Positions 8,591 through 21,060 are shown, counted from the first letter of the stretch. The stretch is 64,000 nucleotides of DNA from Nepenthes gracilis (GCA_033239525.1 BSYO01000002.1:16898626-16962625); one strand, 5' to 3'. Notes: generated by a model not told the origin, from the sequence alone. Translations and numbers: made by a program.

Positions 8591-10012
8591 ACTCGGCCAT
8601 TGGATACATTTTAGGCTTGCAGCATTCGACCATTACAATTTACACCATGTCCCTTGGAGACCAGGGCAATCATCGTTCTTTCACACTAGTGTCCTAAGGC
8701 GTATGATGAACCTCACCCACCCCCATAAGGGGCCGAAGTATTCATTGGGTTCCCACCGTGATGTACGTGGCAAACCAGAGAGCACCACCTAATAAACATA
8801 AGTCCATGGTCCTAGTTTCAAAATTTAATCTTTCATTGAGGGAGGATCCACCACATTCCATTTACATTCTCCAATCGAGAGATCACATTCCCATCATATA
8901 TCTCCGTCCGGGAGATCAAATCCATCATGTCATACTTTGTGGATGTCTTTCCATTTACTTGTATGATTCATATCTTTCTTTTGAACTTAAATCTTTTGAC
9001 AATACATTTCATGTGCTTGGACATTAAATATATAGAGGAGAGCGAAATTTCTTACCTCAACATACCATTTCACCTTGGAGGTCCTCCGGAGCACAATTCT
9101 TTACAATTGGAGTACAATTTCTTATTTCAAGGGCTTACAATATAACATAAATATTTAGACATAAATTTCACAATAATTAAATGGAGGTAAATCATGCAAA
9201 TTCATACATTCACCTCGGGGTGAACAGTAGCAGGAGATTTTTAGAGCTTCCGGATGCTGCGAATGAGTCGATTCTTATAAGATCGGACGTCCGGTTAATA
9301 TATATACATAATTGGGACATGGTGATTCACATTTTGAGGTTAATTTAACAAAATACAGTGGAAAAAATGAAAAGCTCCAATTTCGCATGGTTTAGGGTTT
9401 GGCGGAACCCAACCGGACGAATCGGTGAGTCAATCAAGCAATAACTACATATTTCTTGAACATTAGACATGGATAACATGCATTTCATGGTTTGGGTGGG
9501 TATCGAGACGAAAATATCCTATAAAAAATGAGTAACAATCGAAAGAGAATAAGTATTGAGTATGATAATACTTACCTCGACGCGTACTACAATCTTTATA
9601 ACTAGCTCTCGGATAGATTCGGACTCCTCGGCCTCGATCTCATCCTGTCTCTCTCTCTCTCCGAGGGTTTTGTTGCATGGAAAATGTGAAAATGTGAAGT
9701 AGGTCATATATTTAAAGTCGTTGGGCACTCGAGTGCCAGGCGAGCGAGCAATGAGCGCGGCCTCACTGCCGGCTCGAGCTCAAGTGCGCAGAGGTGCGCA
9801 GTGAGCGTTGTGCCACTACCTTCTTGCACTCGAGCCCAGGGTCGAGCACACAGCAGGCGCAGCTCTGCTGGCAGCGCTTCAGCGGTCCATAGCTCGATTT
9901 TCCCTCGGTTTAATTTCCGATATATATACTTTCACATACAATAGACCTAGTATTAATTATTATTAGATTAATTACCTCTTGTTTGTTGTGTTTTTAGGTC
10001 TAGAACCTCATA
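8591..10012 (-). mobile_element. TK1 3' LTR, part 2
   Basis: This continues the LTR interrupted at 6250 and matches 18610-20043, about 90% identical by eye. It ends CCTCATA at 10012 and is followed by a polypurine tract. It contains three CTCGAG palindromes (9728-9834), a TATA-like stretch at 9706-9716 and a GT-type donor match AGGTAAGT at 9570-9577 (minus strand). It also has a slightly eroded GGGTAT/ATATCC hairpin (9498-9519) and the palindrome CGGACGTCCG at 9284-9293. Confidence 0.85.
9570..9577 (-). other. Candidate canonical GT splice donor in TK1 left LTR
   Basis: The minus strand reads GAG|GTAAGTAT, a very good plant 5' splice site. It stands where other LTRs carry GAG|GCAAGTGT. Its sister LTR has a decayed form (AGACAAGT, 19582-19589). 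Confidence 0.5.
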
Positions 10013-10026
10013 ACTCTCCCCCATTT
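10013..10026 (-). other. TK1 polypurine tract
   Basis: The minus strand reads AAATGGGGGAGAGT right before the 3' LTR. It adjoins the integrase/chromodomain end, as is usual in Tekay-type Gypsy elements. Confidence 0.8.
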
Positions 10027-10039
10027 ATAAAAATTTTGT

Positions 10040-11425
10040 CATCAAAATTTAACGAATGCTAAGAGTCAAATCAATTTTACATACCTCGAAACAAGTGGGG
10101 ATAATTTTCCTCAATTTTGTCCTCTCTTTCCCACATCGCTTTCTCGCGAGAATGATTCCCCCATAAAACTTTGACGAGAGGAGTCGTCCTTGAGCGCAAA
10201 ATTTGGTCCTTATGATCCAAGATCTCTACCGGCTTCTACATATGATAAATGCTCGCTAATAACCAAGGAACTATAATCAATCACATGTGCCGAATCATAG
10301 ATGTACTTCCTTAACATCGACACATGGAAGACGTTATGCACTTCGGCTAGACTCACTGGCAAAGCTAAACGATATGGCACTTCACCAACTCGCTCAAGGA
10401 TCTCAAATGGTCCAATGAAGCGCAGTTTCAGCTTCCCCTTAATGCCAAATCTGGAAATTCCCTTCCATGGTGACACCTTGAGGAAAACAAAATCTCCGAC
10501 TTCGAATCTGAGCTCGGATCTTCTAAGCATAACTCTTCTACCGGCTCTGGGAAATTTTCTTCTCTAAAATTACTATGATCCTTTTCGATGTCTCCCGAAT
10601 AACATCCGGACCCAATAATTGCCGATCTCCATTCTCTTCTCGATGAATGGGAGATTGGCACTTCCTACCATAAAGTGCCTCAAAAGGGGCCATACCAATA
10701 CTCACTTGGAAGTTGTTGTTGTAAGTGAACTCAGCTAGTGCTAGTGATCATCCCAGTTCCTTTTGAACTCCATTACGGAAGCTCAAAGCATATCCTTTAG
10801 GATCTAGATCATCCGCTCAAATTGGCCATCGGTCTGAGGATGATAAGCCGTACTCAACTTCAGATTCGTCCCTAATTCACGGTGCAAGCTCTTCTAAAAT
10901 TTAGAGACGAACTGTGGATCACGATTGGACACAATAGATGCTGACACACTGTGCAACCTCACGATCTCGTTGATGTACTGCTGTGCCAGACGATCACGGA
11001 AATATGTAGTCCAAATGGCTTTAAAATGTGCAGATTTCATCAATCAGTCCACAATGATCCAGATTGCATCATGATTCTTCGGAGTTCTGGGCAATCCTAA
11101 CATGAAGTCCATCGAAATGTCCTCCCACTTCCAACTGGGAACGGGCAGAGGCTGCAATAATCCAGAAGGCTTCCTCATCTCGACCTTCAACTATTGACAA
11201 ATAATATAACGGTTAACAAAAACCACGATCTCCCTTCGTATGTTCCTCTACTAGAACCTTTTCCTCAAGTCTTGGTACATCTTGTTTATACTGGGGTGAA
11301 TCGTATACCGAGTCCTTTGTGCCTCATTCATTATTTCTTCCTTTAGTTCTTTGTCATCCGACACACGTAGCCGCTCCTTAAATCTCAAAATTCCATCTGC
11401 ACGCACATTAAAATCAGCTTGGGAG
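10040..11425 (-). pseudogene. TK1 integrase and C-terminal module, broken
   Basis: This is the 3' part of a Gypsy pol gene read on the minus strand. Near 11210-11425 a relic of the integrase zinc-binding N-terminus is visible, followed by a core relic with several stops. An intact 106-residue stretch (10210-10530) shows the GPY/F module (FIGPFEIL, residues 38-45) and HVSMLRKY (69-76), typical of chromoviruses of the Tekay/Del type. Chromodomain-like sequence continues toward 10060 in another frame. Integrase inserts cDNA into chromatin, but this copy cannot be functional. SOLO2 separates it from the RT/RNase H part. Confidence 0.85.
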
Positions 11426-11844
11426 TGTGAGGTTCCGAGTTAAGGAAATAATAATTAGAAGACAATTAAGTTAATATGGGTGTATCATGGCAAAAAGGTA
11501 TGAGAGGAATCGGATGAACAGCTCAAAGAGCCAAAATCGGTAAATCGGAAACGAAAACTGTAAACCGAGTTATGTAACTTTGCAAATACGATTTCGGATT
11601 TTAAAGCATGATAATCATGGCTTATTAAGGTTACGTAATCAAGGACAAGGTCCAAGGATGTGAAAGATTGTGTTAGAATGGTCAAAATGGGTCCCGAACG
11701 GCAAAAACGCGACGTAGGCTTGCTGCTGGCTTGCCGCCGCTCAGATAGGCGCCCTCCAGGCGCTCGATCCCTCCTGTCGAGCGGAAAAACCAGTAGCATG
11801 GCCGCTCGCTTCCTGCGCGATCCGCGCTCGAGCGGTGCGCATAG

Positions 11845-11852
11845 TATAAATA
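11845..11852 (+). promoter_or_regulatory. TATA box of SOLO2 LTR
   Basis: TATAAATA follows the GC-rich CTCGAG block, with about 155 nt to the ATGCAAGT motif. Confidence 0.65.
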
Positions 11853-12167
11853 CGCGATCCTCCCTCTCTCCTCTCATTTCGCACGAGCTTAGGGTTTTTA
11901 GAGAGAGAGAGGGCACCGGTTTTAGAGAGAGAAGAAGGGAGATCGAGCCCGGAAGTCCGATTCCGCCCGAGAGGCAGGTATAAAAGTGAAAGCACGCGTC
12001 GATGCAAGTTTTCTCATACCCACTTCTCGTTCTCTTTCGATGTTTTGTGTATTTTCGTTGGGTATTTTGTGTCGATACCCACGGTGAACGTTAGAATCTT
12101 GGAACCCATGGGTATGAGCTAAGGAAAATGTAGTTATTTGTCCGAATCGTGTCCGATTCGTCCGGGT

Positions 12168-12187
12168 GGGTTTCACCGAAACCCTAA
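12168..12187. other. Telo-box hairpin in SOLO2
   Basis: The inverted repeat GGGTTTC-ACC-GAAACCC (12168-12184) overlaps the telo-box AAACCCTAA (12179-12187). Confidence 0.55.
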
Positions 12188-14375
12188 CCCACGGGATTTT
12201 GGGGATTTTTCGTTTCCTGCTTGTGTATCATAAAATTGACCCAAAAATGTGAATCCCCACGTCCCATTGATGAGTATATGTCGGCCGCGGGTTCGATTTC
12301 TCACATTTTGACCCGTTCGCGGCGTCCGAGCCCTCTAAACGGGCACTGTTACTATTCATCCGAGACCAGAGGTGATAATTGCGCATTGTCACCTTCGTCA
12401 AATGATGGAATGACCCTAGAATGTGAATCCCTATGTTCCAATTGTGTATATATATCGACCGGATACCAAATCCCGCAAGATTTGACCCGGTCGTGGCATC
12501 CGGGAGCCTTAAAAGTTCCCCGTTGTGGGTAATCCGAAAATGAATGGGAAGTTGCATACTTCCACCCTCGTGTTAAGTTAAATAGAACCCAAATGTGAAA
12601 TCCCGTGTATCAAGTGTGTGTACGAATCCACCAGACGTCCGATTTTCAAGTATCGAACCGTGTACGGCGTCCGGGTGTTCAAAAGGAAATCTGTTATTGT
12701 TCACCCGAAATGAAATGAGAAATGCAAAGTAATATGCCCCCATAATTGTATTGAAAGTAACGTTTAAATGTTAAACGTAAGTGTAAGCTCCGAACGTGTA
12801 TCCGTGTCCTGGAGGCAAGGGAGGAGTCCCGAAGGTTCCAAATTGATATGTGATCATTGAAGGTATGAATCTAATCTCTCTCGTGAACTTGGATTGATTC
12901 TTGTAATTAAGAAAATTGGATCCCGCAGAAAGTTAAATTGAACCTATGGTGTTTTGTTGTGGATTAAGGAAATTGAGTCCCATTGGATATTGTGAACCGT
13001 GATGTGAATGGAAGGGAGTCCACATTGTGCTTGTGATGATATGATCTCCTGGATGGAGATGTGTGTGATGAGATGATCTCCCGGTTGGAGATGATTGTGA
13101 TGGGAATGAGATTTCCCGAGATTTGATTGTGTGTGGCAAATGTGGATTTTCGTCTCCAAGTGTTGAACCTAATCTTGAAATTAGGACCCTGAGTCGTATG
13201 GGTAGTATTCTTTAGTATACCATGTCCATCGCGGTGTGAACCCGAGGAATACTTGGCCACGTATTCCGGCCGCTCGTGGGAGTGGGGATGTCTTTAGTAC
13301 GCTTTAGGAAACTACTGTGGAAGAACGATGATTGCCCTGGACCCCGGGGGTGTGGGGTGTGTCTGTCGATGCTACATATTGAGATGCAGTCGTCTTTGAT
13401 GATTGTTACATGGATGCAACCGAGGGTCGTGTGCTACCGACCTAAAATAGTAGCAGTGGCTTTAGAATGTGTAGCGAACACATTCCTATCCTCGTTCTCT
13501 CGCATCGTTGGTTAGTACGGTCTACTAGCCGAGGTCCGCAAAGATGATGTAATAATGAAAAAGAATCATGTTCAAGATGAACCATGTGAATCCCGTGAAC
13601 CAAGATGTAACCATGAAAGCCGTGACAATCAAATGAATCCGAATAGTGACCAAGAAGTGTAATCGTGATAACGTTAGGATTCAAGTGATTCTAGTTGTCC
13701 CTGCTCCCGCTCCTATTTCTTGATTATGGAGAGTGCATATATTCCCTATCGCTTCAGTTCTTGTACATGTCTTGGAGATGTGATTATGATTATACTTGCT
13801 GAGTTGTTAGCTCACTCTTGCTGTTATTGTTGTTTCCTTTCAGATGAGAACACTTAGCTGACGCCGGATAGATAGAGCAAGGAGAGAGGGTTGCTTGATG
13901 AGATTGGCTGGACGGCGAGTGCGCAAAAGCTCTGGACTTAGAGTTGGATCGGATTGCGGACGACCACTCAGGGTTGAGCGTGGCCCGTTATAGTTATCGT
14001 TTTGTGGTTTTGTTATGTTTTCGCATTTATAATGATTTAGTATGCTTCCGCGTCTCTATTGAAGTTATGAATTTTGTTTCATATTAGATGGCATCTCTCT
14101 AGATCCAGTATAGTAGATAGGTGTACTGTATTGGAGCCATGGATGATATGAAAGATTGTGATCCTGTGTGGCGTGTTGTAGGCTTTGTGTGTAAGCCATT
14201 TGATAGATGTGTGTTTGTACAGGATGATATTTAACAGGTTGTATTTTTGGTTTTCGTCTAGTTGCAGAGGAAACTCTGTCGGATTTTCTGTAGAATCCAT
14301 AAGCATTAATTATGGACTATAGTTGTGTTGCCAATGACGGAGGTTATTCAATGGAGAATAATCCGGTCCGTCACA

Positions 14376-15980
14376 GGGAGTCTCTGCCAAGGTCTCCCAC
14401 GATGTACATCAAAAATAGATCGTTCACCTGCCCTTCCTTTATCCTCTGGAGGAACTCAGGCTGCACCTGCAGAAAGGATAACATCATCCTATTGTTCTTA
14501 ACGTAGCATTGAATATGACAAGACTTTAGGCAGTCTAGCAACTCTATTTGCTTAATCTGTAATGTCACCACCCAACAAGTTCGGCAACTCAGGGTATCTG
14601 TAACCACATTTGCTTTCCCCGGCCGATATTGGATCTCATAATCATAATCTTTGAGGAACTCGATGCATCGTTGCTGCCTCATATTCAACTCCTTCTATGA
14701 GAATAAATACTTGAGGCTCTTGCAGTCAGAATACACTAAAAACTCTTCTCCGTACAAATAGTGCATCTAGATTTTCAATGCAAACACCACAGCAGCTAGC
14801 TCCAAATCGTGGGTCAGGTAGTTCTTTTCATGGATTTCTAATTACTGAGACCCATAAGCTACTACCTTCCCCCTTTGCATCAAGACACACTCGAGTCCCA
14901 CTTTAGAATATACTTCGAACCTGCTCGAATTATCAAGAAGAGTCAGAATCGGGGTAGTCATCAACCAATCTTTCAACTCTTGGAAGCTTTGGTCACACTC
15001 CTCAGTCCAGTCAAAGCTCGCTTCCTTCTTCGTCAGATGGGTGAGAGGTAAGGCTATCCGAAAAAAATTCTCCATGAAACGACAGTAATAACTAGCCATC
15101 CCCAAAAAACTTCGGACCTTTGACACGATCGTAGGTCGACTCCAATTAATCACTGCTTCGATTTTCTATGAGTCTACTGAGACGCTTCCATCAGAAATTA
15201 CATGGCCCAAGAATACTACCCTATCGAGCCAAAACTCGCATTTCTTTAACTTTGCAAACAACTGATGCTCTCGAAGAGTCTATAGCACGATTCTCAAGTG
15301 CCACTCATGCTCGGTGCAATCCTTAGAATAAATCAAAATATCGTCAATGAAAACCACGACAAAAGTATCCAAATACGGTTGAAAGATCAGGTTCATCAAA
15401 TCCCTAAACACGGCTGGCGCATTAGTCAACCCGAACGGCATCACAAGGAATTCATAGTGACCATATCTCATTCGGAAAGCCGTCTTTGCCACATCCTTTT
15501 GCTTAATGCGAAGCTGATGGTATCTCGACTGAAGACCAATATTAGAATACACTTGGGACCCTTGTAATTGGTCGAAGAGGTCATCAATCCATGACAACAG
15601 ATACTTGTTCTTAATTGTGATGATATTTAGCTTGCAATAATAGTCTATACATAGTCTCAAGGCTCCATCCTTCTTCTTGACAAATAGGACCGGAGTGTCC
15701 CATGGCGAAACATTGGGTCTAATAAAACTTGTATCGAGCAAGTCCTGCAACTATTATTTCAACTCCTTCAGCTCAATAGGGGCCATACGGTAGGGGACTT
15801 TCGATATGGGTGCCGATCTCGGAAGAAGATTAATCCCAAACTCGATCTCATGGCGTGGTGGCAGAGAAAGCAGCTTGTCGGGGAACATGTCTTCAAATTC
15901 GCACACCACCAAAATGTCTTTTAGGGACGTCTCCCTTCTCTCCACCACACTGACATAAGAAAAAAAAGGCTTCACACCCA
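14376..15980 (-). pseudogene. TK1 reverse transcriptase / RNase H, broken
   Basis: This is a minus-strand Gypsy RT-RNase H relic. A 156-residue RT stretch (15280-15750) shows VLFVKKKDG (21-29), [10 protein letters not shown] (103-112) and the polymerase core FIDDILIYS (FIDD at 134-137), so the catalytic aspartates remain. A 103-residue stretch (14842-15153) covers the RT-RNase H connection (SFLGMASYYCRFMENF). 14371-14688 covers the RNase H end (QYRPGKANVV) and the start of the integrase linker. Stops and frame changes separate the pieces. In a live element this enzyme copies the RNA inside virus-like particles. Confidence 0.9.
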
Positions 15981-15984
15981 TTTC

Positions 15985-17450
15985 TCAATAAATGGCGAGC
16001 CTACGAGCGGAAATGAAACTAAATGGTTCCACTCTACGAACTCCCTGAACATGAAAAGGTTCACATTCTGGAATAGCAAAATCCACCCTTTTGTGGAAAC
16101 AATCAATGGTAGCGTGGTACTTGAATAGCCAATCCATACCCAAAATAACATCAAAGTCACACATATCTAGTAGAATCAGATCAACAACTAGAGAAAGCCC
16201 ATTCACTTCCACAATACACCCTGGGTAGGATATGTCGGTCACAATAGAAAACCCTGTGGACGTGGATACGACCAAAGAAAAATCAAGGGTCATAGGAGAG
16301 GGTGTAATACGATAAGCCAGTCGAGGAGAAATAAATGAGTGTGTGGACCCAAAGCAAAAAAGTATTGAGCAAAAAATACCACAAATAAGAAGTATACCTT
16401 CCACCACCTCATCTGATGCTCTAGCCTCACTAGCAAAAACTGCAAAAGCTTTACCCCACACTATTGGCTTCGGATCTTGGACCCTCGATGATTGAGGGCA
16501 ATCTTTGGCTTTATGCCCCACCTGGCCACAAGTGAAGCAAGCACCTGTCATCTTGGGACAAAGTCTACCCTCATGCGTCCTCCCACAATACTTACACGAA
16601 CCCATCGAAGCTTGAGAAGACAACGAGATCTTGCCACTGCTTTGTTCAGAAACCGGCTGCTTGAACTTCTTGTGTGGTCTCCCCGAGCTAGTCCCAAAGC
16701 TAGCACTTGCCCCGCTCTTACTTGTCAACGTCTTCTTGAAAAATTCTTCTTTATCATGCTCCTGTTCGTAGATCAAAGCTCAATCTTGTACGTCAGCATA
16801 AGTGGTTAACTTAAGGGTCACCAGTTGCTTGCGGATACCGTCCCGCAAGCCTAGTAAGAACTTCCTGGTCTACCTTTCCTCGTCTTAAACCATAAAAGGA
16901 GCAAACCATGACAACTCCAAAACTTGGCGTCATTTTCCGCCACGGTCCGGTTTCCCTGCCTCAATTTGAAAAATTCCTCCTCTTTCTAAATGTGGAGGCT
17001 AGATGAAAAATACTTCTCTAAGAATGCATCCTCAAACATTTTCTAAGTAATCTCGGCCTTTGGTACACCTAGCACTCTTTTCTTCATTTGCCACCAATGG
17101 TGCACCTCACCGTAAGACGTAAACAATACCCGATCCTCCTCAAGGGATCTAATCACTGCAAATACATTTTTCAAACTTTCTAGCCATGTGTCTGTCTTGA
17201 TTGGGTCAGGTTCCCCTAAAAACGCTAGCATTCACTCCTGAACGAAGTGATCGTAAACGGATGACCCTAGATTGACAGGAGCTTGGATGGGAGTTGGAGC
17301 AAGAACAGGGACAAGATGTCGCTGCTCCATATTCTCAAAGATGTTTGTAAGACGCCCTAACAAATTTAAATATTCTGCCTTCCGATCTCGAGGCAAGATC
17401 ATCCTTTGTGAACCTCAACGTCTGGGCAGCATAGTCAACTTTAAAATCCA
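15985..17450 (-). pseudogene. TK1 gag and aspartic protease, broken
   Basis: A 263-residue minus-strand stretch (15985-16776) has a CCHC zinc knuckle (CFTCGQVGHKAKDC, residues 80-93), a second imperfect knuckle (61-73) and a protease domain ending in ILGMDWL (211-217). The protease active site, normally DSG, reads CFG here (CFGSTHSF, 141-148), so the catalytic Asp is lost. The upstream gag core is seen at 17043-17231 (FLGEPDPIKTDTWLESL). The start of gag toward 17450 is scrambled. Gag would form the particle and the protease would cut the polyprotein. Confidence 0.88.
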
Positions 17451-17686
17451 CCACTAAAAGAGAAACAATTACGGGCTAGGCCAAAGATTAAACCCTTGCT
17501 ACGACATTACTGGATACACTGACGCATATGTAATTAAGGAAAACGTCCTAAACGAGAGCACTTAAGTAAGCTATCCTGACTTTGTCATTTTATTCCTACG
17601 TTCACTCATTCGGCCTTAACCTATACTATTTTAGGCTTCCGCATAAATTCAGATCAACTCTAAGGCATCCCTTCTTTGATACCAAC
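17451..17686 (-). other. TK1 5' leader and primer-binding site
   Basis: Non-coding leader. The minus strand reads TTGGTATCAAAG at 17675-17686, next to the LTR, which is the initiator-Met primer site with one change. The following bases (GGCTTCCGCATAAATTCAGA on the plus strand around 17633-17652) recur next to the primer sites of NJ1 (42725-42745) and, degraded, NF1 (53120-53150). Confidence 0.75.
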
Positions 17687-20043
17687 TGTGACGGACAAAA
17701 TTATTTCACTTTAATAACTTCCGTCAATAAACACATAACTTAATCCCAATAATAATAATATAAGATTTTTGTAGAAAATTGGGCAGAGTTTCGTTTGTAA
17801 ATTAAACGTTGCTAAAATACAAACACCGCAATTCAACCCTGTACAATAATTCACAACAAATTTCACAACGCAATAATACAATTTCACAATTTATCGCACT
17901 ACATAGGATCTAAATGCCGCAACAATAGGGGTGGCATGGACATTATAACTCTAGTACAACGCCGGCTAGGACGGATGCCAACTAGGAACTCCAACCACGT
18001 CCACAATAAGAAAAACCCGCAGAAGCATAACAACCAAAATATACAGTGGAAACTAAACCTTCTTCCATCCACATAAATATCAATAACATCATGGGACATA
18101 ATTTATACAATTTTAAAAAATAGAATAAAATACCTATCTCATACATATGATCATGCTAAGTCTAAGTCCCAAACTTTGCACGCAATATTAGCTGCCAATT
18201 ACGCTTCTATGCCCTACTTAGTTTTGTCGGGCATCAGTGCGCTCTCATCTGAAAGGAGAGATAGTAAGTGTGAGTGTATAGCTCAGCAAATGAAATCATA
18301 CATCACTACAACAGGTAGATAAACAATGTAAATGATAATGGATGGGGGAAGACGTATACTTGCAATGAAACAGAAACATGAGAGAAAAGGGGACATCTGG
18401 GATTGCCTCGGTCTCATGTTTACACTGATTGTATTTCACACATTTTCATTATTTTCGTTAATCTTTACGGATCAGGGCCAGTAGGTCGTACTAGCCAACG
18501 ATGCGAGAGAATGAGAAAAGAAATGTGTTCGCCACACATTTTAAAGTATCGGCTACATTTTAAGCCTGCAGTACTCGGCCATTGCCTACATTTTAGGTCT
18601 GCAGCACTTAATCATCGGTTACATTTTAGGCCAGCATACTAGGCCATCACAATTTGTTTCATATCCCCCGGGGACCTGGGCAATCCTCATTCTTTCATAG
18701 TAGTGTCCTAAGGCATACCATGAACATCACCTGCCCCCATGAGAGGTCGGAGTATTCATTGGGTTCCCACAGTGATGTACGTGGCAAACCAGAGGGCACC
18801 ACCCAATGAACATAAGTCCATTGTCCTAGTTTCAAGATTTAGTCTTTCCTTGAGGGAGGTTCCACAACATTCCATTTACATTCTCCAATCGAGAGATCAC
18901 ATTCCTATCACATATCTCCATTCGGGAGATCAAATTCATCATGTTATACTTTGTGGATTTTCCTCCATTTACTTGTATGATTCATATCTTTTTTTTGGAT
19001 TTAAATCTTTTGACAATATATTTCATGTGCTTGGACATTAAATATATAGAGGAGAGCAAAATTTCTTACCTCAACATACCATTTCACCTTGGAGGTCCTT
19101 CGGAGCACAATTCTTTACAATTGGAGCACAATTTCTTATTTCACGGGCTTACAATGTAGCAAAAATATTTAGACATAAATTTCATAACAATTAAATGGAG
19201 GTAAATCATGCAAATTCATACATTCATCTCAGGTGAACAGTAATAGGGTTTTTAGAGCTTCCGAACACTGCGAATGGGTCGATTCTTGTGAGATCTGACG
19301 TTCGGTCGATATATATATACATAATTGGAATGTGGTAATTCACATTTTGAGGTCAATTTAACAAAATACGGTTGGAAAAATGGAAAGCCCCAATTTTGCG
19401 TGGGTTAGAGTTTGGCAGAACCCAACCGAACGGATCGGTGAGTCAATCAAGCAATAACTACAATTTCTTGAACATTAGACATGGGTAACATGCATTTCAT
19501 GGTTTGGGTGGGTATCGAGACAAAAATACATCATGAAAAATGAGTAACAGTCGAAAGAGAACGAGTAGTGAGTATAATAACACTTGTCTCGACGCATACT
19601 ATAATATTTATAACTAGGTCACGGACGGATTCGGACTCCTCGGCCTCAATCTCCTCCTTAGCCTCTAGTTCAGCACTCTCTCTCTCTCTCTCCGAGGGTT
19701 TCATTACATGGAAAATGCACAAATGTGAAGCAGGTCGCGTATTTAAAGTCGCTAGGTGCTTGAGCGCCAGGTGAGCGGGCAACAAGCGTGGCCTTACTGC
19801 CGGCTCGCGCTCGAGTGCGTAGAGGCGCGCAACGAGCGCTACGCCATTGCCTTCTTGTGCTCGAGCCCAGGGTCGAGCACTCAGCAAGCGCAGCTCTGCT
19901 GGCAGTGCTTCAGTGGTCCGCAGCCCGATTTTCCCTCGGTTTAATTTCCAATACATATACTTTCATATATAATAGACCTAGTGTTAATTATTATTAGATT
20001 AATTACCTCATATTTATTATGTTTTTAGGCTCGAATCCTCACA
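17687..20043 (-). mobile_element. TK1 5' LTR, complete
   Basis: On the plus strand it runs from TGTGACGGAC to AATCCTCACA, 2,357 bp. It is the partner of 5496-6250 plus 8591-10012. A TATA-like ATTTAAA lies at 19739-19747, CTCGAG sites at 19810 and 19860, and a decayed donor motif AGACAAGT at 19582-19589. Its right edge abuts Copia LTR-end sequence, so TK1 inserted into COP1. Confidence 0.9.
18545..18655. repeat. 36-bp minisatellite in TK1 LTR
   Basis: About three units contain CGGCTACATTTTAAGCCTGC followed by AG-ACTCGGCCAT-type sequence. The left LTR copy has comparable units that SOLO1 split at 6250. Confidence 0.75.
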
Positions 20044-20268
20044 ATTTTCCACGTAAAGTGTATGTTTTCATTTTTTCTTGTCTCCCTACTTGTCATCTGT
20101 CATTTTTCTTCACGCATTTTGCTAACTGACCGACTGCCTTTCCCAACAAGTAGTATTAGAGACTGGTTGTGAACCCTCGGTTGTATAGTGTCATCATTGA
20201 AGAACTTGCCATTTAGTGTGGACTAGTTTAATGGACAAAATAATTTTATCTTTTGGTAAGAAAGGGTG
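20044..20268 (+). mobile_element. COP1 LTR end and leader (Copia)
   Basis: The sequence starts ATTTTCCACGTAAAG, a common end of Copia LTRs. At about 20144-20158 a decayed primer site (AGTAGTATTAGAG against TGGTATCAGAG) follows AACA. Most of the 5' LTR lies on the far side of TK1, outside the window. No gene is visible. Confidence 0.6.
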
Positions 20269-21060
20269 AAGAATATTTTAATCCAAAAAGGAACGGTAAA
20301 AGTACTTTGAAGGAAGGAAGAGAAGTCAGAGAACATGATGGAGGAAGAATGGCAAGATAAGATGGATCTTGTTAACTGCACGATTAAGTCAGGTCTTGTG
20401 GACAATACTCTTCAGGAGGTCATTGGCTTATCAGACCCGATGGAGGTCTAGGAAAAGCTCAAGAGTCGGTACAAGTCTAAATTGCTGAGAACGAGACTAC
20501 ATGTGAAGAAGCAATTCTACAGTTTTCTGTTGTCTGAAGGGAAAAGCTTCAAAAAGCATTCGGATGAATTCAATCGAATTTTGACGCAAATGTCGGCCCT
20601 TGATGAGAAGATCAAAGAGGAAGACAAGGTATTGGTGTTGCTGCTTCTTTGTTGGTCTCGTACGACCACATTGTTACAACATTGCTATTCGGGAAGGATA
20701 TGCCCAGGTTGGATGACGTCATCACTTCTTTGCTCATAAATGAGTTAAGGTGGTCACATGGGACCTCCACCTCTATATACTCTGAGGTACTTGTGATTGA
20801 GTTATAGAAAAGGAGCAAAAGTCATGGCCCAAAGTCTGGAGAAAAGGGCCACAGCAAGTCCCAATCGAGGTTTCAAAGCTTCGAATGCCATTATTGCGGT
20901 AAGAAAGGGCACATCAAGAAATATTATTATAAATAGAAGTGTGATAACAATGGAGATGGTAAAGAGAATAAAGTTGAGAATGGACGGGACGAGGAAAAGG
21001 CATCGGTCTCAGTTGTCACTGGAGACAATCTCTTATTGACTTGTGAAAAAGATGACGTGA
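20269..21060 (+). pseudogene. COP1 gag, broken
   Basis: This is a gag relic of the TNT1-94 type. The 20482-20739 stretch reads KKHSDEFNRILTQMSALDEK, a gag UBN2-like signature, before a frame change. The zinc knuckle at 20886-20927 reads CHYCGKKGHIKKYY, so the last cysteine has become tyrosine. Several frameshifts separate the pieces. Confidence 0.8.

Larger units (their letters stand above)
11426..14375 (+). mobile_element. SOLO2, solo LTR with 5-bp target duplication
   Basis: It begins TGTGAGGTTCCG and ends GTCCGTCACA, 2,950 bp, and is flanked by GGGAG at 11421-11425 and 14376-14380. It lies inside TK1 pol. A TATA box (TATAAATA, 11845-11852) sits just downstream of a GC-rich block with CTCGAG at 11827. 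A decayed donor motif, ATGCAAGT, lies at 12002-12009. A GGGTAT/ATACCC hairpin lies at 12060-12080 and a telo-box hairpin at 12168-12187. It is the same family as SOLO1 (opposite orientation) and close to the NJ1 LTR. Short open frames within it have no recognisable product. Confidence 0.93.

Noticed and set aside
12221..12557. Open frames of about 105 residues on both strands in SOLO2
   Set aside because: No domain is recognised, and the equivalent stretch in NJ1 LTRs is not open in the same way.
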